Positions 23,337-30,354 of a stretch of 38,754 bases of DNA are shown here, in pieces (the first letter of the stretch is position 1; the number at the start of each line of letters is the position of its first letter). Source of the stretch: Armatimonadota bacterium (GTDB lineage Bacteria; Armatimonadota; JADLDR01); assembly GCA_020846535.1 (NCBI GenBank), contig JADLDR010000210.1, forward strand, positions 1 to 38,754, given 5' to 3'. The position numbers were made by a program, and so were the translations under genes. A model generated the notes under the pieces. The model worked only from the letters and a program-made list of their open reading frames with translations. It was not told the DNA's origin and searched no databases.

Positions 23337-24794
23337 TCACATCCTTCCCTTCGTAAAAGTGCCTTTCGCTTTATGTTCGACTCCCTCCAGCATCCTGCGG
23401 GCCGGAGCGGAACGGGGATTCAGGCGCGACAGCTCCCGAAATTCGGCCAGGGCTTCCCGGTAGAGGCCCTCGGATTCGTAGAGCGTTCCCCGGGCCAGAT
23501 GCCATCCCCGGTAGCGGCGGGCAAGGCTTTCCACCTGCCTGCGCCGCGACGCCTCCAGCACCCGGAACCGGGCCGGGGCGGAGGAGAGGATCATATCTCC
23601 ATTATCGGCAGATACTTCCCAATGGTAGAGCCTGCCGCCGGGCAGAGGGCGGTCCACCTGCACGGCCCGATTTGTGGCGTTCCCCTCCCATACCGGGGAG
23701 CCATCCTCATCGTAAACCGCCACGCGGCAGAGAATGCCTTCTTCTGGCCCCTCCCAGGCCAGCCTCGGCCTGTCGGACAGAACCGCCGTGCCGACCGGCT
23801 CTTTCAGCCTGATCGCTTCTGTTCGAGACCGGAGCGTATCCGGCAGCGGGGAGGCCATCGCCACCCGGAGGGGCCTGTCCCTATCCAGGGAGCCGCTTTT
23901 TATCTTTTGCCGCACCATCGCCGCCAGCGAAGCAGGCAGGCCCGGCGCTTTTCCGGATAGCTTCACCTGCCCGCCCGGGTAAAGCCGGACCCGCCCCGCT
24001 CCGTCCTTCAGGCTTGCCAGGGCGAGGGGCCGCTCAGGCTCAGGGCTGCGCCGCGAGCGGATCGGAGAGGCGAGCTGCAAGCGAACCTTCCTCGGGCGGT
24101 CCGGCGCGGCCTTCGCTCCTCCTGGCGGGCGGGCGTATGGCGTGAGGGGCGCGGCAAGCCGGTTGTCATCTTTCTTATGGCCGCCAGCCGCGTTTTGCGG
24201 AGCCTGATGGCGACCGCCGCTCGATGCGCTTCCGGAATTTGCCTGCTCGGGTGCATGATCTCGGTTGACGCGATCAGGGATATTGACTGTAGCCACATGC
24301 AGCCTGCTTTCCGGAACCGCCGCCAACTGACGCCAGCCCCAGCCGAGAGCCAGCAGAAGCCCTGCGGCAGCGGCCCACCGGACGGGGCGCTCCCACCGGA
24401 AAGATTCCCGCCAGCCGGAAAGTCGACCCAGCCAGGATGCGTCTTGCGCGGGGGCCAGTGCCACTTTCGGCAGGCTGAGGGCGGCCCGGCGGCCTGCGGC
24501 AAGGGAGGCTATCTCCTCCTGGCAGAAGCCGCACCGGTTGACATGGAGCCAGGCGATCAGGGCTTCGGGGAAAGCCGGGCTTCCGTCCAGGCAGCCAGAG
24601 AGTTCCATGTAGTCCAGGCAGTCGCGCTCGCAGGCAAGGGTTTGTAGGAGCCTGTCCACCGCCCCGCGTTCCACCGCCGTCTCCAGGAAGCTCTTGCGGC
24701 AGGAGGGGCAGGCCGCAAGATGCTCGCCTGCCAGGGGCAGCCCTTCGCCTCGCAGCAATCCGATCCATGCCTCTTTGTCGAAACAACCGGCCAT
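23337..24794 (-). CDS. Anti-sigma-like membrane protein with two zinc-finger motifs
   Basis: The 485-aa protein has two HxxxCxxC motifs in its cytoplasmic part (H25/C29/C32 and H84/C88/C91), the mark of zinc-binding anti-sigma domains, then one transmembrane helix (about 137-155). The extracytoplasmic part has a long basic, low-complexity linker (about 165-250), a beta-rich domain of fibronectin-III/Ig type (about 330-420, ending YHWEVSADNGDMIL), and a C-terminal TPR-like hairpin (YESEGLYREALAEFRELSRLNP). It lies 61 bp after the sigma gene and 5 bp before the FlgO-like gene, so it is the natural partner of that sigma factor. GGAGGG precedes the ATG. Confidence 0.78.
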   Translation of the reverse strand: MAGCFDKEAWIGLLRGEGLPLAGEHLAACPSCRKSFLETAVERGAVDRLLQTLACERDCLDYMELSGCLDGSPAFPEALIAWLHVNRCGFCQEEIASLAAGRRAALSLPKVALAPAQDASWLGRLSGWRESFRWERPVRWAAAAGLLLALGWGWRQLAAVPESRLHVATVNIPDRVNRDHAPEQANSGSASSGGRHQAPQNAAGGHKKDDNRLAAPLTPYARPPGGAKAAPDRPRKVRLQLASPIRSRRSPEPERPLALASLKDGAGRVRLYPGGQVKLSGKAPGLPASLAAMVRQKIKSGSLDRDRPLRVAMASPLPDTLRSRTEAIRLKEPVGTAVLSDRPRLAWEGPEEGILCRVAVYDEDGSPVWEGNATNRAVQVDRPLPGGRLYHWEVSADNGDMILSSAPARFRVLEASRRRQVESLARRYRGWHLARGTLYESEGLYREALAEFRELSRLNPRSAPARRMLEGVEHKAKGTFTKGRM

Positions 24795-24855
24795 CTCTTC
24801 CCTCCACTGCCGGCAGATGCCGCAGGGCGCGGGATATTACCAGAAAGACCCTGGT

Positions 24856-25905
24856 TCAGTTCGTCTCCAGCCGTTTCTCTCTCCGGGAGAGTCTGCTGCA
24901 CGCGGATTTTCGCAGGTTGATGACGCCCTGGCGGCTGACGCCCAGGAGGGCGGCGGTTTCGGAATCGGGCAGGGGGAGCGATTTCAGCAGGGAAGTCATG
25001 GCATCGGCGGGTATTTCCAGGGCGTGGGCGATCTCCTTCCAGCCAGCGACGGAAGACAGGGTCATCACTTCCTCGGTTTCGAGGTGAAAGAGGAGGGCCT
25101 TGCGCTGGCTGACGGGCAGGGCCACGATCTCCTGCCAGAGCCATTTCAGGAATCGTTCGGCCTCCAGCCTGTTTAGAGCGATATCTTCGGGCAGAGGCAT
25201 ACAGTCTGCCAGGAGACCCGGGGAGCCGGGCGTCCGGTCGTCGCCGGCGAGGGCGTCCAGAGAAACGAAGGCCGTTTCGCGGATGTTCTTGATCTCGGCG
25301 ATCATGCCGACGATCTCTTCCACCTCGACAGGCGTTTTCAAGGTATCGAACAGGAGTCCCAGAAGGCCGCCCAGTTCCATCTCCTGCGGCTGACTGCGGC
25401 CCAGGACGCGCTTGCGGAAGGCGGTTGGGTCGGACTGCCAGAGGTGATAGAGCGGGGTCGGCGTTCTGGGCCGGCCCTGCCAGGCGGTATAGCCGCAGAG
25501 TCGCTCTCCGGACTGTCCTTCCCAGAGCGCCAATCCGCGGATGTGTCGCCTTCCGGTGAAGATATCCATCAATTCATTTTTGAGGCGATGGCGGGCCGGG
25601 TGGCGGGCGCGCAGGGAGCGGTTGCATTCATTGGCGATGACGCGCACCAGATAGCTTTCGGCGTTTTCGACGGAGGCGGTGGACGGGCGGCGCTTCAGGT
25701 CGGAGACGGCCTTGAGCGCCGCGGCCAGGCAGTTTTCCTCCAGGTCCTCGATATCCCCCAGCCGGCGCCGACCGATCATCCCCTTCAGGATCGGCGTCAG
25801 GAGGCGCGCGATCTCCTCCATGCAGGCCGATTCCTCCTTCGCATCCCCTGCGGTGAGGAAGGCCCGGAGCCGGTGATCGAGCATATGGGAGGCGGGCGCG
25901 GGCAT
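24856..25905 (-). CDS. Sigma-70-family factor with large central insertion
   Basis: A 349-aa protein. Residues 20-110 resemble sigma region 2 (helices around DLEENCLAAALKAVSDL and NAESYLVRVIANECNRSLR). Residues 250-345 resemble region 4, including the ALPVSQRKALLFHL helix and the helix-turn-helix SETAALLGVSRQGVINLRKSA. Between them lie about 135 residues (111-245) that contain LALWEGQSGERLCGYTAW and DPTAFRKRVLG, a module not found in ordinary ECF factors, which are usually under 200 aa. Region 4 itself is stretched. The gene starts 4 bp after the CHAT gene, with GAGG inside the CHAT tail. It could be a sigma factor or a sigma-derived regulator. Confidence 0.75.
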   Translation of the reverse strand: MPAPASHMLDHRLRAFLTAGDAKEESACMEEIARLLTPILKGMIGRRRLGDIEDLEENCLAAALKAVSDLKRRPSTASVENAESYLVRVIANECNRSLRARHPARHRLKNELMDIFTGRRHIRGLALWEGQSGERLCGYTAWQGRPRTPTPLYHLWQSDPTAFRKRVLGRSQPQEMELGGLLGLLFDTLKTPVEVEEIVGMIAEIKNIRETAFVSLDALAGDDRTPGSPGLLADCMPLPEDIALNRLEAERFLKWLWQEIVALPVSQRKALLFHLETEEVMTLSSVAGWKEIAHALEIPADAMTSLLKSLPLPDSETAALLGVSRQGVINLRKSACSRLSRREKRLETN

Positions 25906-25909
25906 AGGG

Positions 25910-28900
25910 CTACCTCGGGTCGCCGATCAGCACGAAGGCTGTCCAGTAGTAAGGGTGATCGAAGCCGGGCTGGCGCATCAGATCCAGGGAGGCGCGGCGC
26001 AGGGCATCCGCTTTGGATTCGCCGGCGGCCAGCCGCCGGTAGAAGGATTCCACCAGGGAGGCGGTGGCCCGGTCCGAGACGGCCCACAGGCTGGCCGCCA
26101 CCGACCGCGCCCCTGCCGCGCTGAACGCCTGGGCCAGCCCCGCAATCTCTGTGCCGGGCTGGTCCTCCCCTAGGGCGCTTCCACAGGCGGAGAGCATCAC
26201 CAAGGAGACGCCCCGGAGGGGCAGGCCGTAGATTTCATCCAGGCGCAGGCTGCCGTTGAGGGCAATCGTGGAGGCGTTCGGGTCGGCGGCGCTGAGCAGG
26301 CCGTGGGCCGCGATATGGATAGCTCGGCAGCCTTCCGGGAGGCTCGACAACTGCTGCCGGGTGGCCTCCGGGCCGGTGTGAATGACGGTGTTGGGAAAGG
26401 CTTTGCGGACGGCCTCCGCCTCCAGCCGGGCACCGGGCAGCGACCCGTCGGGATCAGCGAGAGCCAGGGCGCGGTCTTTTTGCGGATCGAAAGGGGCAGG
26501 CTCCGGCCCGAACATATCGAGCAGTTCGCCGGAGGAGAGCAGAGAAACAGATTTCTCCTCCATCAGAAAGCGCAGGCTCCCTTCAGGGGTCTCCCGTGCC
26601 AGCGCCCCGAAGGGCAGATACCAGAGCGCCCCGGTCGGGGCGACCGCCAGCCGGGATGTCCGCCCCAGCTCGCTCTCCACCGGCTCGATCAGATAGGCGT
26701 ACATCCGCAGAAGGGTGTCCTTGAGAGGGGCGATCTCCTCCGCATAGGAAGGGGCGGCATCGGCTCTCCAGTTGCCGGGGGAGGGGACGGGCTGGCCCAG
26801 CCGGACCCGGCGCTCGCAGCGGGCGATGCTCTGGCGGAACTGCCGCACCAACCCCTCCAGGGCGTCCCGTGAGACGGGCAGGGATCGGACGATCACCCGG
26901 TCGCGGCGCACCAGAAAGATATAAAGCTGTGTCTCGCCGGGGAGATATTCGAGCAGGGCGCTTCCTTCGGGCAGCCGCTCCTGGAGGCGGATCAACTGCG
27001 TGGGCTTAATCGGCAGGAGCCGGTCGTAGTCGCGGTTCCACCGGCGGATATCGTTGGCGGCGGCCAGGAACGCCTCTTTGGTGTCGGCCAGCAGGCGGGA
27101 GGCCCGGATCGGCTGGCCGGTCAGAGGAGCCTCCTCGCGAAGCGCCTGCCGCGCAGTCGGGGTGTCCAGCCGGTCCGCTTCGGCCAGCAATGCCGATACC
27201 CGGGTGTCGCCTGCCGACCCAGCCCGATGGAGAGCGGTCAGGAGCCGGGCGGAGCGGCCCCGCTTGAGATAGGCCAGGGCCTCGGCGGGGCGGTTTTCTT
27301 TCAGGCTGAGCAGGATGAGCTTTTCGTAGAAAGCCGCAGCGGCCTCCTCGCGTTCCTGCGGCTGTTCCTGTCCTGGGGCGGGAGTTTTTAGCAGGGCCAA
27401 TGCTTCTTCATACTGGCGGATCGCTCCCGCAGCATCGCCTGTTCGGGCCAGCGCATCGGCCCATTTGCCCTGACGGGCCGACAGGTCGCGCCGGCCCAGG
27501 CCGTTCTGCCGGGTAAGGGCGACCGCTTCCTCCAGGATGCCCGCCGCCTCTCCCGGTTCGAGCCGGGCCAGGTTGTCCAGGGCTTCCAGAAGAGTCGGGA
27601 TGTCTTCCAGCCTACGGGCAAGGGTCGCAGCGGATCGGTAATGGGAGATAGCCCTATCGGGGATCTCCAGGCTTTCCCAGAGCGCGGCGATCCGGAGCAG
27701 GCTTTGAGTCATATCGCGGCCATCGCTGCCCGATTCGGCATGGGCCAGAATATCCTGGAAGGCTTTGTCCAGCTTTCCCGCATCTTTTAGGGATGCCTGC
27801 CGTTCGGCCCGGCTCCAGAGCGCCGATTCCACGGCGGCCCGGTCCTTCGACTGCCGGGCGGCAGCGACGGCTTCCTCGTCCAGGCGGAGCGATTCATTGC
27901 GCCGGTCGTCCTGCCAGGCGGCTTCGGCAAGCTGCTCCAGGGCGACGGCCAAAAGGCGGGCCTCTTCGGGCTGCAAGCGGGTTCGGCGGCGGAGCCTGTC
28001 GGCCAGTTGGCGGTTGGCGGCCAGGAGACGACCTTCCTGCTCTTCGCGTTCTTTCTGCCATCGCTGTGCATCGGCCAGGCGACCCTGGCGGCGGGCGAGG
28101 ATTTCCAGGGTGGAAAGGCTTTTCACAAGCAGATCGTGCCGGCCCAGAGAGACGGCGATCTCGCGGCCTTCGTCGGCCCACCGGACGGCTTCCTCGGGAG
28201 CGTCGGGGGCGCGGCCTGCGGCAAAGAGAAGGTCGGCGGCGAGGGCTGCCCTGTCCTGCCCCTGGCGGCGCAGGGCGAGGGCCTCGCGGTAGGTGGAGAA
28301 GGCTCCGGCTGACTCGCCCATCATCTCCTGGGACTCCCCCGCGGAGCGCATGGCCTGGGCCGCCCGGTCGAAGGCCTTGAGCGAGCGCCAGAGATAGGCC
28401 GCCTCCCGGCAGGTGGCGAAGGCCGTGGCCGTCTCTCCCTGGCGACCGTAGAGGTAGGCCATATCCTCCAGGGCCAGGGCCATCTGCCTCCGGCAGCCGT
28501 AGCGCTCGTAGAGGGAGAAGGCCCGTTCGTAGAAGACTTCCGCTTCCCGGAGGCGGCAGCCGCCGTAGGCGTTCAGGTCGGCCAGCCCGCGCAGGCAGGC
28601 GGCCAGGGCCATCTCCACACGGGACGACTCGGCTAGCGACTTGCACTTCAGAAGCGATTCCCCGGTCCGTGGGGAATGGGCCGAGAGCGCCCGGCGGTAG
28701 CCCTCGAAGGCCGATAGGAGGGCTTCCGGCGCTTTGCCAGGCCTGCGCGGGGCGAGGAGTCCGAGAAGGGCGGAGAGATGCGAGATATCGCTCTCCGAGC
28801 CGGGAGCGGTATCCCGGAAGAAGCGAAGCTCGCGGTAGAGTTCGGCGGCGGTTTCGGGGAAGCTGCGGACTAAGGCGCGGGCCGCTTCGGGGCGGCGGGC

Positions 28901-29029
28901 CGACAGATATCGCTGCAGCTGGCGGAGCATCTGGGGCTTTTCGGGAGCGCGGCGAGGGGCGGCGGCAAGCGGCGGGGCGCAAAGGCACAGCAGAGGCAGC
29001 AGGATTGAGACAAAGCGAGCGGGCCGCAT
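25910..29029 (-). CDS. Exported TPR-CHAT caspase-like protease
   Basis: A 1039-aa protein with a signal peptide (1-24, ending PPLAAA), a long helical region of tetratricopeptide-like repeats (about 25-690, e.g. RYGCRRQMALALEDMAYLYGR), and a C-terminal CHAT domain (about 700-1039). CHAT is a clan CD (caspase/gingipain-like) peptidase; the dyad is His909 in HIAAHGL and Cys949 in VMLSACGSALG, both present. TPR-CHAT proteins act as sensors or effectors, as in type III-E CRISPR Craspase, but here the signal peptide places it outside the cytoplasm. GGAGG precedes the ATG at 29029; an ATG 17 codons upstream would spoil the signal sequence. It is the first gene of the operon. Confidence 0.9.
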   Translation of the reverse strand: MRPARFVSILLPLLCLCAPPLAAAPRRAPEKPQMLRQLQRYLSARRPEAARALVRSFPETAAELYRELRFFRDTAPGSESDISHLSALLGLLAPRRPGKAPEALLSAFEGYRRALSAHSPRTGESLLKCKSLAESSRVEMALAACLRGLADLNAYGGCRLREAEVFYERAFSLYERYGCRRQMALALEDMAYLYGRQGETATAFATCREAAYLWRSLKAFDRAAQAMRSAGESQEMMGESAGAFSTYREALALRRQGQDRAALAADLLFAAGRAPDAPEEAVRWADEGREIAVSLGRHDLLVKSLSTLEILARRQGRLADAQRWQKEREEQEGRLLAANRQLADRLRRRTRLQPEEARLLAVALEQLAEAAWQDDRRNESLRLDEEAVAAARQSKDRAAVESALWSRAERQASLKDAGKLDKAFQDILAHAESGSDGRDMTQSLLRIAALWESLEIPDRAISHYRSAATLARRLEDIPTLLEALDNLARLEPGEAAGILEEAVALTRQNGLGRRDLSARQGKWADALARTGDAAGAIRQYEEALALLKTPAPGQEQPQEREEAAAAFYEKLILLSLKENRPAEALAYLKRGRSARLLTALHRAGSAGDTRVSALLAEADRLDTPTARQALREEAPLTGQPIRASRLLADTKEAFLAAANDIRRWNRDYDRLLPIKPTQLIRLQERLPEGSALLEYLPGETQLYIFLVRRDRVIVRSLPVSRDALEGLVRQFRQSIARCERRVRLGQPVPSPGNWRADAAPSYAEEIAPLKDTLLRMYAYLIEPVESELGRTSRLAVAPTGALWYLPFGALARETPEGSLRFLMEEKSVSLLSSGELLDMFGPEPAPFDPQKDRALALADPDGSLPGARLEAEAVRKAFPNTVIHTGPEATRQQLSSLPEGCRAIHIAAHGLLSAADPNASTIALNGSLRLDEIYGLPLRGVSLVMLSACGSALGEDQPGTEIAGLAQAFSAAGARSVAASLWAVSDRATASLVESFYRRLAAGESKADALRRASLDLMRQPGFDHPYYWTAFVLIGDPR

Positions 29030-29115
29030 GGCGCTTTCCTCCGGCGGTTTGCCCTGAAAAAAGGTAAAAATAGGACGCAAAGATGAAGAGGAAAGTTACA
29101 ATCGAAGATAGGGTC

Positions 29116-29144
29116 TTGACAGGAAAGCGAGAGGATGCTATAGT
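29116..29144 (+). promoter_or_regulatory. Sigma-70 promoter of pilT
   Basis: TTGACA at 29116-29121, 17 bp, TATAGT at 29139-29144. CTTGACA (29115-29121) and TGTCAAG (29146-29152) form a 7-bp inverted repeat that brackets the -10 box. Confidence 0.85.
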
Positions 29145-29158
29145 ATGTCAAGGTAAGT

Positions 29159-29184
29159 GGGCACGCATGGGATCGTCCATGCCC
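29159..29184 (+). promoter_or_regulatory. Hairpin in the pilT leader
   Basis: GCATGG (29165-29170) pairs with CCATGC (29177-29182) around GATCGT, with flanking G and C residues that extend the stem across a bulge. It lies 14 bp upstream of the AAGGAGG and could affect mRNA stability or translation. Confidence 0.45.
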
Positions 29185-29212
29185 TTCCGGGTAGCGTAAG
29201 GAGGACATCTCT

Positions 29213-30319
29213 ATGGTAGAGAATGTTGGTATCGAGCAGCTTCTGGACGCCACGATTGCCTACGATGCTTCGGACCTCCATCTGGTGGTTGGCGAGCCAC
29301 CGACACTTCGGGTGCATGGGGGGCTGAAACGACTGACAGACTACGGAACGCTGGAAGAGTCGGACACGAAACGCCTCGTCGAATCCATTGCCAGGCCGCG
29401 CTCTATGAATGAGCTGGGCGAGGTGCAGGGGGCGGACTTCGGGTATACCTACGGCAACAAGGCGCGGTTCCGTGTCGCAGCATTCATTCAGAAGGGAACC
29501 ATCGCGCTCAACATGCGCTTGATCCCCTACCGCCTTCTGAACTTCGAGCAGCTCGGCCTCAAGAAAAGCGTAATCGACCTGCTTTACCAGCCGAGAGGCC
29601 TTATCCTCGTAACCGGCCCGACAGGAAGCGGCAAGACCACCACCCTTGCCACGATGATCGACTTCATCAACACGAACCGCGACTGCCACATCATCACCAT
29701 CGAAGACCCTATCGAGTACTACCACACGCCCAAGAAGTCCATCATCAGCCAGCGCGAGGTGGGCAACGATGTCCCCTCCTTCGCTGTCGGGGTGATCAAG
29801 GCCATGCGCCAGGACCCGGACGTGATCCTCGTCGGTGAGATGCGCGACCTTTCAACCATTTCCGCCGCCGTGACGGCAGCGGAAACCGGCCACCTGGTCT
29901 TCTCCACCCTGCACACCACCGGCTCCGCCCGTACGGTAGACCGCATTGTGGACGTTTTTCCCTTCGACCAGCAGGAGCAGATCCGCACCCAGCTTAGCGG
30001 CAACCTGATCGCCGTTATCTCTCAGTTGCTTCTTCCGAAGGCCGACGGCAAGGGCCGGGTTGCGGTGTATGAAGTCATGATTGCGACTGCTGCAATCCAG
30101 CACATGATCCGCGACAAGAAGACCCACAGTATCTTCTCTGCGATCCAGACCGGGCAGCAGTTGGGCATGCAGTCCCTCGACCATTCCCTTTGGGAACGCT
30201 ATCAGCAAAACCTCCTCAGCCGCGACACCATCCTCCGCATGGCCGCAAAGCCGGAGGAACTTCTGGAGAAAATGGGCGAGCGCACGCCAACCGCAGCCCG
30301 TGCCCCTGCTTCGAAATAA
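29213..30319 (+). CDS. pilT: PilT-type retraction ATPase
   Basis: A 368-aa hexameric secretion ATPase that powers type IV pilus retraction. Walker A GPTGSGKT is at 135-142, the Asp box ITIEDPIEYY at 161-170, Walker B DPDVILVGEMRD at 201-212, the His box STLHTTGS at 231-238, and the C-terminal HMIRDKKTHSIFSAIQTG with GMQSLDHSL is the PilT-specific region. The start has AAGGAGG at 29198-29204. The gene stands alone, with its own terminator; no pilB, pilC or pilin gene is adjacent. It diverges from the CHAT operon, sharing a short intergenic region. A specialised PilT paralogue (PilU-like) is possible. Confidence 0.93.
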   Translation: MVENVGIEQLLDATIAYDASDLHLVVGEPPTLRVHGGLKRLTDYGTLEESDTKRLVESIARPRSMNELGEVQGADFGYTYGNKARFRVAAFIQKGTIALNMRLIPYRLLNFEQLGLKKSVIDLLYQPRGLILVTGPTGSGKTTTLATMIDFINTNRDCHIITIEDPIEYYHTPKKSIISQREVGNDVPSFAVGVIKAMRQDPDVILVGEMRDLSTISAAVTAAETGHLVFSTLHTTGSARTVDRIVDVFPFDQQEQIRTQLSGNLIAVISQLLLPKADGKGRVAVYEVMIATAAIQHMIRDKKTHSIFSAIQTGQQLGMQSLDHSLWERYQQNLLSRDTILRMAAKPEELLEKMGERTPTAARAPASK

Positions 30320-30323
30320 CCGA

Positions 30324-30354
30324 CAGGGCGGGAATTTCCCGCCCTGCTTTTATT
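30324..30354. terminator. Intrinsic terminator after pilT
   Basis: CAGGGCGGG (30324-30332), AATTT, CCCGCCCTG (30338-30346), then CTTTTATTT. It ends pilT; the convergent lipoprotein gene ends inside its T tract. Confidence 0.9.
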
